A program made the translations under genes and the position numbers. The notes below the pieces were generated by a model that was not told the origin of the DNA, made no database searches, and saw nothing but the letters and a program-made list of their open reading frames with translations. From Bradyrhizobium semiaridum (GTDB taxonomy: Bacteria > Pseudomonadota > Alphaproteobacteria > Rhizobiales > Xanthobacteraceae), in contig NZ_JAGKJJ010000034.1 in the NCBI RefSeq assembly GCF_020329505.1, forward strand, positions 1 through 64,000: 64,000 nucleotides of DNA, in the 5' to 3' direction. Of the stretch, positions 26,483 to 35,466 are shown piece by piece (positions within the stretch are counted from its first letter, which is position 1; every line of letters starts with the position of its first letter).

Positions 26483-26590
26483 CGTCATTCCGGGGCGCGA
26501 CGAAGTCGCGAGCACGGAATCCATTTGGCCAATGTTGTGTGGATGAATGGATTCAGGGCCTGCGCCAAAGAGGCGCAGCCCGGAATGGCG
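26483..26590. repeat. Paired inverted repeat, family A copy 3
   Basis: It opens CGTCATTCCGGGGCGCG and has GAGCACGGAATCCATTTGGC mirrored by ATGGATTCAGGGC, ending GCCCGGAATGGCG. Several mismatches make it more worn than copies 1, 2 and 4. Confidence 0.75.
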
Positions 26591-26631
26591 AAATCGAGTT
26601 GGCGTTTGCTCGAGTGCAGCGCCGCGAAGCC

Positions 26632-27228
26632 CTACTCGTCCTTCTTCGCCGGCTGCGACATGCGCTCGAGGCGGTCCTGCATGTCCTTCATCTGGCGGCG
26701 GAGATCGTCGATGTTGTCGTCGCCCTGGGTCGGCTCCGGCACCTTCTCCGCCTCGGCATTGGTGCGCGGCGGCTGCGGCACGAATGGCTTGAACATCGAG
26801 AAGGTCTGCTGGAACAGCTCCATGTTGCGGCGGACCTGCTCTTCCAGCGGTGCGAACGGCGTTCCGCTCAGCGCGCCGGCAAGCTGCTTGCGGAACTTCT
26901 CCTGTTCCTTGGTCAGCGTCTCCAGCGACTGTTCGAGATATTTCGGCACCACCATCTGCATGCTGTCGCCGTAGAAGCGGATCAGCTGGCGCAGGAAGGT
27001 GGTCGGCAGCAGGTTCTGCCCGGCCTTGTTCTCCTGCTCGAAGATGATCTGCGCGAGCACGGAGCGGGTGATGTCATCGCCGGTCTTGGCGTCATAAACG
27101 AGGAAGTCCTCGCCTTCCTTCACCATCGCGGCGAGGTCCTCTAGCGTCACATAGGTGCTCGTACCGGTATTATAGAGCCGCCGGTTCGCGTATTTCTTGA
27201 TCGTGGTCGGTTGTTCAGATTTTGCCAT
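26632..27228 (-). CDS. phaR: Polyhydroxyalkanoate synthesis repressor PhaR
   Basis: A 198-residue regulator that senses PHA granules and represses phasin and phaR genes. The N-terminal DNA-binding domain has the signature TIKKYANRRLYNTGTSTYVTLEDLAAMVKEG (residues 9-39), followed by a PHB-accumulation domain (ITRSVLAQIIFEQE, FYGDSMQMVVPKYLEQSL). The tail is a Pro/charged region ending in a short coiled coil (DDLRRQMKDMQDRLERM). It is divergent from phaA across 313 bases, so the shared region could be a control point for both. Confidence 0.95.
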   Translation of the reverse strand: MAKSEQPTTIKKYANRRLYNTGTSTYVTLEDLAAMVKEGEDFLVYDAKTGDDITRSVLAQIIFEQENKAGQNLLPTTFLRQLIRFYGDSMQMVVPKYLEQSLETLTKEQEKFRKQLAGALSGTPFAPLEEQVRRNMELFQQTFSMFKPFVPQPPRTNAEAEKVPEPTQGDDNIDDLRRQMKDMQDRLERMSQPAKKDE

Positions 27229-27541
27229 GGGCTCTCACTTCAACACCGAAGAACCTGGAACCCGGCAGCACCGCCGCAGGGCTAAATGCAACGCATCGCA
27301 GCAAAGGTAAGCATTTTCAAAGCGGTTCGGCTAGAGTTTTGTGCTGTGCGGTTAATCCCAAAGCAAAGGGATTGCTTAGGAAAGTGCCAGAGGCGCCATT
27401 TCGCGTGCGGCGCGGCGCGAAATCGGCCACTGGCCAATTGACACGCGCTGCCTAGGTTAACAGGATGGAATCAAGAGACAGGCCAGCCAAACCGGGCCGC
27501 CCGCCGTCGAGAAACCCAGCTACAACCCACAGGAGATGTCC
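27229..27541. other. phaR-phaA divergent intergenic region
   Basis: 313 bases without a gene. It should carry the leftward phaR and rightward phaA promoters. TTGACA occurs at 27438-27443 but I see no well-placed -10 box. No repeat family from this window is present, in contrast to most other gaps of this size. The only clear site is the AGGAG ribosome site before phaA. Confidence 0.4.
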
Positions 27542-28720
<1,179 letters not shown>

Positions 28721-28791
28721 ACTGAAGGCAGCGGGGCGGGTTAGGTGATGAAAAGATCATCTGTCAACCGCGGCGCGAGCTGATAGAGATG

Positions 28792-28822
28792 ATGCCCGGC
28801 CTCGCGCCGGGCATTTTTGTTT
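28792..28822 (+). terminator. Rho-independent terminator after phaA
   Basis: The stem ATGCCCGGC / GCCGGGCAT (28792-28800 and 28806-28814) has loop CTCGC and is followed by TTTTTGTTT. It lies 72 bases after the phaA stop, so phaB probably has its own promoter or relies on read-through. Confidence 0.85.
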
Positions 28823-28905
28823 CGACGAGCATTTTTATTTCGGGGTTGTGAGTGCGAAGACCGGAGCAATTCCGGTTATAAAAGACGGCCAAGGAGGAGA
28901 CGGAC

Positions 28906-29631
28906 ATGGCACGTGTTGCATTGGTGACGGGCGGAACGCGCGGCATTGGAGCTGCGATCAGCAAGGCGCTGAAAGCGGCGGGCTACAACGTGGCGGCGAG
29001 CTACGCCGGCAATGATGCCGCCGCGGAGAAGTTCAAGGCGGATACCGGCATTCCCGTTTACAAGTGGGACGTCGCCTCGTTCGACGCGTGCGCGGAAGGC
29101 GTCAAGAAGGTCGAGGCGGAGCTCGGCCCGGTCGACGTGCTGGTCAACAATGCCGGCATCACCCGCGACACCGCCTTCCACAAGATGACGCTTCAGCAGT
29201 GGAATGAGGTGATCAACACCAATCTGGGCTCGCTGTTCAACATGACGCGCCAGGTGATCGAGGGCATGCGCGCCCGCAAGTTCGGCCGCATCATCTCGAT
29301 CTCCTCGATCAACGGCCAGAAGGGCCAGTTCGGCCAGGTCAACTACTCCGCCGCCAAGGCCGGCGACATCGGCTTCACCAAGGCGCTCGCGATCGAGAAC
29401 GCCAAGGGCGGCATCACCGTCAACGTCATCGCGCCGGGCTACATCAACACCGAGATGGTGCAGGCGGTGCCGAAGGACGTGCTGGAGAAGAACGTGATCC
29501 CGCAGATCCCGGTCAACCGTCTCGGCGAGCCCGAAGAGATCGCGCGCGCGGTGGTGTTCCTGGCCGCCGACGAAGCCGGCTTCATCACCGGCTCGACGCT
29601 GACCATCAACGGCGGCCAGTATCACGCCTGA
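28906..29631 (+). CDS. phaB: Acetoacetyl-CoA reductase
   Basis: A 241-residue short-chain dehydrogenase that makes (R)-3-hydroxybutyryl-CoA with NADPH, second step of PHB synthesis. The glycine motif is VTGGTRGIGAAISKAL, NNAG appears in DVLVNNAGITRD, and the catalytic Ser/Tyr/Lys are in IISISSINGQKGQFGQVNYS and YSAAKAGDIG. The length is exactly that of PhaB. AAGGAGGAG precedes ATG with good spacing. It is isolated from phaA by a terminator and has a near-identical terminator behind it. Confidence 0.95.
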   Translation: MARVALVTGGTRGIGAAISKALKAAGYNVAASYAGNDAAAEKFKADTGIPVYKWDVASFDACAEGVKKVEAELGPVDVLVNNAGITRDTAFHKMTLQQWNEVINTNLGSLFNMTRQVIEGMRARKFGRIISISSINGQKGQFGQVNYSAAKAGDIGFTKALAIENAKGGITVNVIAPGYINTEMVQAVPKDVLEKNVIPQIPVNRLGEPEEIARAVVFLAADEAGFITGSTLTINGGQYHA

Positions 29632-29668
29632 GCGGCGTCGCGCCGTACGCGATACCGATCACGACGAG

Positions 29669-29696
29669 ATGCCCGGCCTTGTGCCGGGCATTTTCG
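29669..29696 (+). terminator. Rho-independent terminator after phaB
   Basis: The stem ATGCCCGGC / GCCGGGCAT (29669-29677 and 29683-29691), loop CTTGT, with TTTTCG after it. The stem arms are identical to those behind phaA. Confidence 0.8.
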
Positions 29697-29716
29697 TCTG
29701 TACAAGGGGGGCCGTG

Positions 29717-30589
29717 ATGACGACCCGCACCGCTACCCTTGTTGGACTGACCGCCATTCTGATGTGGTCGCTGCTCTCGGTCATGACGGTCGCGACCGGG
29801 AAGATCCCGGCGTTCCAGCTCGCCGCGATGACGTTCGCGATCGGGGCTGTGGTCGCGTTCATCAGCTTTCTGTTTCGTCCCTCGGCTTTTGCCGCGTTGA
29901 AGCAGCCGCTGGTCGCCTGGGTCGTCGGCATCGGCGGTCTGTTCGGCTACCACGCGCTGTATTTCCTGGCGCTGCGCTTCGCGCCGCCGGCAGAAGCCGG
30001 CCTGCTCAACTATCTCTGGCCGCTGTTGATCGTGCTGTTCTCCTCGCTGCTGCCGGGCGAGCGGCTCGCGATCCATCACGTCGTCGGCGCACTGCTCGGG
30101 CTGGTCGGCACGGTGCTGCTGTTCGCCGGCAACACCGGCAATTTCGCCAAGGAGCAGATCCCGGGCTTCGCGGCGGCGTTCGTCGCGGCCTTCGTCTGGG
30201 CGTCCTACTCCGTGATGTCGCGCCGCCTCAAGGCGGTGCCGACCGATGCCGTCGCCGGCTTCTGCCTCGCCACTGCGGTGCTCGCCGCCTTGGTGCACAT
30301 GGTGGTGGAGACAACGGTCTGGCCAGCGACCCCATTGCAATGGCTTGCCGTGATCGGGCTCGGCATCGGCCCGGTCGGCGCGGCGTTCTTCGCCTGGGAC
30401 ATCGGCATGAAGCGCGGCGATATCCGCGTGCTCGGCGCGGCCTCCTATGCCACGCCGCTGCTCTCGACCGCGTTCCTGATCCTCGCCGGCTTCGCGCAGG
30501 CCAGCGCCAACATCGCCATCGCGGCGATCCTGATCGCCGGCGGCGGGCTGATCTCGGCGAAAGACATGGTGTTGCGAAAGAGAGCGTAG
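29717..30589 (+). CDS. EamA/DMT-family transporter (YddG-like)
   Basis: A 290-residue ten-helix exporter with two EamA repeats. AILMWSLLSVMTV opens repeat one; the helix pair FGYHALYFLALRFAPPAEAGLLNYLWPLLIVLFS and the second repeat GDIRVLGAASYATPLLSTAFLIL are like the aromatic amino acid exporter YddG. The substrate is inferred only by resemblance. ATG 29717 follows GGGGGG; an earlier in-frame ATG lies in the phaB terminator and is rejected. Confidence 0.85.
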   Translation: MTTRTATLVGLTAILMWSLLSVMTVATGKIPAFQLAAMTFAIGAVVAFISFLFRPSAFAALKQPLVAWVVGIGGLFGYHALYFLALRFAPPAEAGLLNYLWPLLIVLFSSLLPGERLAIHHVVGALLGLVGTVLLFAGNTGNFAKEQIPGFAAAFVAAFVWASYSVMSRRLKAVPTDAVAGFCLATAVLAALVHMVVETTVWPATPLQWLAVIGLGIGPVGAAFFAWDIGMKRGDIRVLGAASYATPLLSTAFLILAGFAQASANIAIAAILIAGGGLISAKDMVLRKRA

Positions 30590-30723
30590 GTCGGGCAAAG
30601 CGAGGCGTGCTTCACAGTCACCCTGAGAGGATGTGAAGCTTTGTCCTCATCATCGCCGGGCTTGACCGGGCGACCGCGAAGCGGCGTCTCGAAGGGTCGA
30701 TGGCCATTGGACGGGGGATAGTC

Positions 30724-31155
30724 CTACGAAGGCTCCCAACCTTTCGGCGCGAGCTGGAATTTTGCGAATTCGAATGCCGGGGCGACGGTGCAGCCGACCA
30801 ATGTCCACTCCCCACTGCTCTCCGCGGCCTGCCAGGCGTTCGCGGGCACGATCGCCTGCGGCTGTTCGCCGCCTGCGACATCCGGCCCGAGCGCCACCAT
30901 TTGCCGGCTTCCGCCATCCTGCGCGATCTGCAGGCGCAGCGGAGCGCCCGCGTAATAGTGCCAGATCTCGACGGCGTCGACGCGGTGCCAGTGCGAGCGT
31001 TCGTCGCGCGCCAGCAAAAAGTAGATCGAAGTCGAATAGCTGCGCCCGCTGGCATCGCGGCGCTCGTCGCGAAACGTCTCGCGAAAATGCCCGCCTTCCG
31101 GATGCGGCTTGAGGTCGAGCCGGGCGATGATCTCCGCCGCCGAGAGCTCAGGCAT
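30724..31155 (-). CDS. Cupin domain protein, DUF985
   Basis: A 143-residue beta-barrel protein. HPEGGHFRETFRDERRD (residues about 17-33) is the DUF985 opening, followed by STSIYFLLARDERSHWHRVDAVEIWHYY, a cupin strand with possible metal ligands. The function is unknown; some members look like sugar epimerase-fold proteins. Its start and the gloB stop share a base in TGATG, so translation is coupled to gloB. GTG one codon earlier is an alternative start. Confidence 0.85.
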   Translation of the reverse strand: MPELSAAEIIARLDLKPHPEGGHFRETFRDERRDASGRSYSTSIYFLLARDERSHWHRVDAVEIWHYYAGAPLRLQIAQDGGSRQMVALGPDVAGGEQPQAIVPANAWQAAESSGEWTLVGCTVAPAFEFAKFQLAPKGWEPS

Positions 31156-31922
31156 CACGACTTGTTCTTGCGCTCGCGCAGCTCGCCGAACACCTGCGCC
31201 GGATCGGCGCCCTTCATGTGCAGCTTGGCCGCGACCACCGGCTCGTCGGCGCGCAGGAACACATTGGCCTTCTTCTCATCGCCGAGCAGGACCGGAATCG
31301 TCGGCTTGTTCTCGGCACGCAGTTTCGTCACCTCCGCCGCGCGGGCCTGCAGGGCCGCGTTGTCGGGCTCGACGGTGAGCGCAAACTTCACGTTCGAGGC
31401 GGTGTATTCGTGGCCGCAATAGAGGCGGAAATCATCCGGCAGCGCGCGCAGCTTCAAAAGCGAATCCCACATCATCGGGTAGTTGCCCTCGAACACCCGG
31501 CCGCAGCCGATCGAGAACAGCGTGTCGGCCGCGAACACCGCCTTCTCGGCGTCGAACACGTAGGAGATATGGTCGAGCGTATGGCCGGGCGTTTCCACCA
31601 CCCGGGCCAAGAGGCTGCCGATCTTGATCACGTCGGCATTGGCGGCGCGCAGATCGACATTAGCGATCTTCGCCGATTTGTCATGCGGGGCGACGACGCG
31701 GCAGCCGTATTTCTGCTTCAGCTCGGCGACGCCGCCGACATGGTCGCCATGGTGATGGGTGATCAGGATGTCGGTCAGCGTCCAGCCCTCGCGCTCCAGC
31801 GCCGCGATGATCGGGGCGGCCTCCGGCGCGTCGATCGATGCGGTCGCCTTGGTCACGGGATCGTGGATCAGGTAACCGAAATTGTCGGTCAGGCAGGTGA
31901 AGGTGCGAATTTCGGCGGCCAT
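31155..31922 (-). CDS. gloB: Hydroxyacylglutathione hydrolase (glyoxalase II)
   Basis: A 255-residue metallo-beta-lactamase-fold enzyme that splits S-lactoylglutathione to glutathione and D-lactate, ending methylglyoxal detoxification in the cytosol. The metal motif is ILITHHHGDHVGGVAEL; further ligands are in VVETPGHTLDHISYV, FAADTLFSIGCGRVFEG and YCGHEYTASNVKFAL. The C-terminal HAGH domain ends with LRERKNKS. It starts the gloB-cupin pair; a methyltransferase gene is divergent. Confidence 0.95.
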   Translation of the reverse strand: MAAEIRTFTCLTDNFGYLIHDPVTKATASIDAPEAAPIIAALEREGWTLTDILITHHHGDHVGGVAELKQKYGCRVVAPHDKSAKIANVDLRAANADVIKIGSLLARVVETPGHTLDHISYVFDAEKAVFAADTLFSIGCGRVFEGNYPMMWDSLLKLRALPDDFRLYCGHEYTASNVKFALTVEPDNAALQARAAEVTKLRAENKPTIPVLLGDEKKANVFLRADEPVVAAKLHMKGADPAQVFGELRERKNKS

Positions 31923-32067
31923 GATGTCTCCACGAATGGCTTTCCACGAAGGGCTTGGGCGATGACGCTAACAGGCCAGATATAGGGGTGAAATATGGCG
32001 TTAACGCTCCGGCGGCAATGCAATTTTCGGCGCGGCGGGGCGGCAGGCGGCATGTTAGGTTAGGGCC

Positions 32068-32820
32068 ATGGACGTCATCGATCTCCGGGATTTCTATTCC
32101 CAGCGCCTCGGCATCATCGCGCGGCAGCTGATCAACCGCGGGATCCGCGAGCGCTGGCCCAATGCCGATGGCCAGCGCGTGCTCGGCCTCGGCTATCCGA
32201 CGCCCTATCTCGGCCTGTTCCGCGAGACCTGCGAGCGCTGCATCGCCTTCATGCCGGCGGCCCAGGGCGTGCTGAAATGGCCGACCGGGCGGCCGGCGCT
32301 GGCGACCCTGATCGACGAATTCTCGATGCCGCTGCCGGATGCCGCGGTCGACCGCGTGCTGGTGGTGCACGCGCTGGAGATGTCCGACGATCCGGAGCGG
32401 CTGCTGCGCGAGATCTGGCGCGTGCTGGCGCCGTCGGGCCGGCTGATCGCCGTGATCCCGAATCGGCGCGGCGTATGGACGCGCACCGACAACACGCCGT
32501 TCGGCCACGGCCGGCCCTATTCGCGCGCCCAGATCACGCAGCTGCTGCGGCAGACTTGGTTCACGCCGACCGCATGGGGGGAGGCGCTGTTCATGCCGCC
32601 GGTGCAGGGCAGCTGGTTCCTGCGTTCGGCGATGGCCTGGGAGCGGGTCGGCGCGGCACTGTCGATGCCGTTCGCCGGCGTGCATATCGTCGAGGCCAGC
32701 AAGCAGGTCTACCGCGCCATCCCCGCCAACCGCGAACGCGCGCGGCTGATTCCCTCGCTCCAGCCGGTGCTGGTGCCGTCATCGACCGCGACGCGCAACT
32801 CGGCGCATCCCGACTGGTAA
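32068..32820 (+). CDS. Class I SAM-dependent methyltransferase
   Basis: A 250-residue protein. VLGLGYPTPYLGLFRE is a modified SAM-binding loop and AAVDRVLVVHALEMSDDPERLLREIWRVLAPSGRLIAVIPNRRG is the strand-4/helix-D region of Methyltransf_11 proteins. The first loop lacks the full GxGxG, so binding or activity needs proof. The substrate is unknown. GGCC before ATG is a weak ribosome site. It is divergent from gloB with a 145-base gap. Confidence 0.82.
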   Translation: MDVIDLRDFYSQRLGIIARQLINRGIRERWPNADGQRVLGLGYPTPYLGLFRETCERCIAFMPAAQGVLKWPTGRPALATLIDEFSMPLPDAAVDRVLVVHALEMSDDPERLLREIWRVLAPSGRLIAVIPNRRGVWTRTDNTPFGHGRPYSRAQITQLLRQTWFTPTAWGEALFMPPVQGSWFLRSAMAWERVGAALSMPFAGVHIVEASKQVYRAIPANRERARLIPSLQPVLVPSSTATRNSAHPDW

Positions 32821-32871
32821 TGCTGCTCGCGCAGGCATCTCCTGCGGAAGCGCGAGACATCAACACGAGAC

Positions 32872-32906
32872 ATAAAAAAGGTGAGCGCGGCGCTGGCGCC
32901 GTCACC
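32872..32906 (-). terminator. Terminator of the DUF4167 gene
   Basis: Read leftward, GGTGACGGCGC pairs with GCCGCGCTCACC (imperfect stem, loop CAGC), followed by a TTTTTT run (32874-32879). It begins 24 bases after the DUF4167 stop. Confidence 0.7.
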
Positions 32907-32930
32907 CACCCCCTTGAGGCATTCGACGGC

Positions 32931-33680
32931 TTAGTCGTTGCCGGACGTCGCGTCCTCGCTCTGCGCGGGCTGCGCGGCCATGTCGGGACGCGGGCCGTGC
33001 GGACGGCGGCGCCGGCGCGGGAAGCGTTCGCCACGCTCGCTGCGTTCGCCGCCGCCATTGCCCTCATAATTGCCATTCACCTGCGGCTGCGCGCCGCCGG
33101 TAATGAAGGAGGGCAGGCGGTCGACGCCGCCGGGATCGGCGAGCACCGGCTGCGGCTGATTCTGCGGCGGCGCCTGAAACTGCGGCTGCTGACGGTGCTC
33201 ACGGTCGCCGCGGTGCTCACGCTCGCGCGGCTGCTGCTCGCGCGGCTGTTGGTCGCGCTGATAGGGCTGCTGGCTGTTGTCGCGCATGTAGGGTTGCGGC
33301 ACGAAGCCCGGCTCCTGGCCGAAGCTCGAATAGCCGTCGCCCTCGTCGTCGGCGTCCTCGGACGTCGCGATCTCGGCATCGGGCCGCGGCTGCTGCTGGT
33401 TCTGCCGGAACTGCTCCTGGGCGGCCGCGATGATCCGGTAATAGTGCTCGGCGTGCTGATAGTAGTTCTCGGCCGCAACCGGGTCGCCGGAGGAGCGCGC
33501 ATCGCGCGCGAGCTGGACGTATTTCTCGGCAACGTGGGAAGCCGTGCCGCGGATCTTGATGTCGGGGCCGTTCGATTCGTACACCCGCGTCAGAGGATTT
33601 TGGCCGCGCCGGTTATTGTTGTTGTTATTGTTGTTATTATTCCGGTTACGCATCCGCTTGTTATTTTGACCGTTTCTCAT
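32931..33680 (-). CDS. DUF4167 domain protein (Asn-rich start, RNA-binding-like composition)
   Basis: A 249-residue hydrophilic protein. After a run of ten asparagines (about 14-23) comes the DUF4167 core: NPLTRVYESNGPDIKIRGTA and AEKYVQLARDARSSGDPVAAENYYQHAEHYYRI (about 28-85). The rest is a Gln/Arg/Pro-rich low-complexity tail with repeated QQPREQ blocks, then an RRRRRPHG basic patch. The family is widespread in Alphaproteobacteria with no known function. Basic and polar disorder suggests nucleic-acid or ribosome association, which is inference. It lies beside prmC as part of a translation-linked block. Confidence 0.88.
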   Translation of the reverse strand: MRNGQNNKRMRNRNNNNNNNNNNRRGQNPLTRVYESNGPDIKIRGTASHVAEKYVQLARDARSSGDPVAAENYYQHAEHYYRIIAAAQEQFRQNQQQPRPDAEIATSEDADDEGDGYSSFGQEPGFVPQPYMRDNSQQPYQRDQQPREQQPREREHRGDREHRQQPQFQAPPQNQPQPVLADPGGVDRLPSFITGGAQPQVNGNYEGNGGGERSERGERFPRRRRRPHGPRPDMAAQPAQSEDATSGND

Positions 33681-34122
33681 ATGTCGCCTTTTATTCCAGC
33701 CCTGAAGTTATTGCAGTCCATCGCCTGGTCCGATTCGAGCGCACGCTAAGGCGCACGGAATCGCAGTGCCGTTCGAATTGGTTCGATGTCGCAGACCGTC
33801 GCGTTCAGCAAAGACGCGTTCCCCAACCGCCGACGGACTCCGCCAGCGACCAAATCATTCCGCCCGTCGAGACAGGCTCAGTTCTCTCACGTAAGTCTTC
33901 AAGCGCAATAACAGGCTTTCGTTCGCTTGGCGGTCGAGAGCAGCACAGCTCCGGCTATTGCGCTCAATATGACCTGCGTTCGTGGAACCTTTCGATCGGC
34001 GGGCTCTCGTCGAGAACCCTGGTCATCACCCGTAGGCTACGGGGCCAGCACCGATGTTGTGCCCGGAACGTAGTCGTTCCGGGGGGATATTCCAAGAGGT
34101 TTTTTTGCGTTCCAATAGGACT
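33681..34122 (-). other. 442-base region between prmC and the DUF4167 gene with several hairpins
   Basis: No reading frame. Three inverted repeats lie close together at 34001-34019 (GGGCTCTCG / CGAGAACCC, one mismatch), 34029-34043 (CCCGTA / TACGGG) and 34063-34082 (CCGGAACG-tagt-CGTTCCGG, perfect 8-base stem). A T7 run is at about 34099. The block could be a structured 5' leader of the leftward DUF4167 message, an ncRNA, or the end of the prmC transcript. The half nearer 33681 shows no repeat; ACATATG-side bases give GGCG before the start. Confidence 0.45.
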
Positions 34123-34881
34123 TTATCGGGGCAGTCGGCGGCCGGAAACCGCCCTCGGGATGCCTCCCAGATCGGCCTTGGGCGGTCCTGTTGGGGATAA
34201 CCCCGCAGCCGTCATCAGCGCTTCAACGTCGCTCTCCTGGCCCTGTCCGATCTCGACAACCAGAACTCCATGCGGGACCAAGAGACACGCAGATTGCGAG
34301 ATCAGGGTGCGGTAGGCGTCGAGGCCGTCGGTGCCGCCGTCCAGCGCGGCGCGAGGGTCGTGGTCGCGGACCTCGACGGCGAGGCCGGCAATGTCAGCCG
34401 AGCGGATGTAGGGCGGATTCGACACGATGAGGTCGAAAGGGCCGGCAAGTCCGCCGGCATAATTGGCGATGGTGAATGTCGCGCGCTCCGCAAGTCCGAG
34501 CTGCTTTGCATTCTGGGTGGCCGTCTGTAGCGCCTGCACCGAAATGTCGGTGCCGAAGCCATGCGCGTTGCGCAGTTCCGAGAGCAGCGCCAGCAGGATC
34601 GCGCCCGAGCCGGTGCCGAGATCGGCGATCCGTAAGCGGCGATCGGAGCTGCCGTCGGCGCGTATCAGTTCCAGTGCACGCTCGACCACCGTCTCGGTGT
34701 CGGGCCGCGGCACCAATGTCGCTGCCGAGAGCTGCAGCGGCAGCCCCCAAAACTCCTTGAAGCCGAAAATGCGCGCGACCGGCTCGCCGGCGAGACGGCG
34801 CCTGATAGCCTCATCGCGCGTTGTTAGCCGATGGTCGATGCGGCGTCGATATGGCTTGCGCCGTTCCCAGCCGGCGCGCAC
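34123..34881 (-). CDS. prmC: Peptide chain release factor glutamine methyltransferase, N-terminal domain missing
   Basis: PrmC methylates the GGQ glutamine of release factors. The catalytic domain is complete: ARIFGFKEFWGLPLQLSA, VPRPDTETVVERAL, the SAM loop IADLGTGSGAILLALLS and the glutamine-binding FDLIVSNPPYI. At 252 residues it is shorter than the usual 280-300. The helical release-factor-binding domain before RRRLAGEPVARI (normally about 75 residues) is cut to about 30 residues of unfamiliar sequence (MRAGWERRKPYRRRIDHRLT), and a stop lies in frame just upstream of GTG 34881. The gene ends at the edge of a liv/HIT block that separates it from prfA, its normal neighbour. It may be a damaged copy. 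Confidence 0.8.
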   Translation of the reverse strand: MRAGWERRKPYRRRIDHRLTTRDEAIRRRLAGEPVARIFGFKEFWGLPLQLSAATLVPRPDTETVVERALELIRADGSSDRRLRIADLGTGSGAILLALLSELRNAHGFGTDISVQALQTATQNAKQLGLAERATFTIANYAGGLAGPFDLIVSNPPYIRSADIAGLAVEVRDHDPRAALDGGTDGLDAYRTLISQSACLLVPHGVLVVEIGQGQESDVEALMTAAGLSPTGPPKADLGGIPRAVSGRRLPR

Positions 34882-34917
34882 GGTGTTGCCTCAATCCGGA
34901 CCGGGACACGAGCGACA

Positions 34918-35343
34918 ATGACCGCCTATGACGACCAGAACATCTTCGCAAAGATCCTGCGCGGCGAGATCCCGAGCTTCAAGGTCTACGAGACCGACCG
35001 GACCTTCGCCTTCCTCGACATCATGCCGCGCTCTCCCGGGCACACGCTGGTGATCCCGAAGGCGCCCGCGCGCGGCATCCTCGATATCGCCGAGGACGAT
35101 CTTGCCGAGGTGGCGCGGTCCGCAAAACGCATCGCCATCGCGGCGATGAAAGCGTTTTCCGCCGACGGCATCATCATCCAGCAGTTCAGCGAACCCGCCA
35201 GCGGGCAGGTCGTGCTCCACCTGCACATGCATGTGATGCCGGTCAAGGCCGGCGTCGCGCTGCTGCCGGCCCAGACCCACAAGCAGGACATGGACGTGCT
35301 GGCGGAGCACGCGAAGCGGATGATCGCGGCGCTGGGCGGCTGA
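34918..35343 (+). CDS. HIT-family protein (histidine triad nucleotide hydrolase)
   Basis: A 141-residue protein. IFAKILRGEIPSFKVYETDRTFAFLDIMPRSPGHTLVIPK is the HIT fold opening, and VVLHLHMHVMP (about residues 99-109) is the catalytic triad His-x-His-x-His-x-x. HinT-type members split nucleoside 5'-phosphoramidates such as AMP-lysine. ATG 34918 gives the normal length; an upstream in-frame start overlaps prmC on the other strand. It is divergent from prmC with 36 bases between. Confidence 0.92.
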   Translation: MTAYDDQNIFAKILRGEIPSFKVYETDRTFAFLDIMPRSPGHTLVIPKAPARGILDIAEDDLAEVARSAKRIAIAAMKAFSADGIIIQQFSEPASGQVVLHLHMHVMPVKAGVALLPAQTHKQDMDVLAEHAKRMIAALGG

Positions 35344-35390
35344 GAGCGACAGACAGGTTGACTGGGTTGAGTGGGTCTGACGACGATCTC

Positions 35391-35420
35391 AGTGCATCTC
35401 CCCCGCAAGTGGGAGAGGGG
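35391..35420. repeat. Half unit of repeat family C
   Basis: CATCTCCCCCGCAAGTGGGA with GAGGGG is a single hairpin of family C without its partner half. It lies between the convergent HIT and livF genes. Confidence 0.6.
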
Positions 35421-35466
35421 ACGCAATTCCGAGTGCCGCGGATATTCAGCCCAATCGCACCGCGCT

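Noticed and set aside
28738..28791. Riboswitch or attenuator upstream of phaB
   Set aside because: The only structure in the phaA-phaB gap is a standard terminator belonging to phaA; no conserved ligand-binding core is seen.
33961..34110. tmRNA, 4.5S RNA or tRNA-like sequence
   Set aside because: The region is rich in hairpins, but I find no tag-peptide frame, no SRP GNAR-loop motif and no T-loop of the GGTTCGAATCC type.
34831..34917. N-terminal extension of the HIT protein
   Set aside because: It would overlap prmC on the other strand and adds residues before the conserved IFAKILRGEIP start; ATG 34918 gives the family length.
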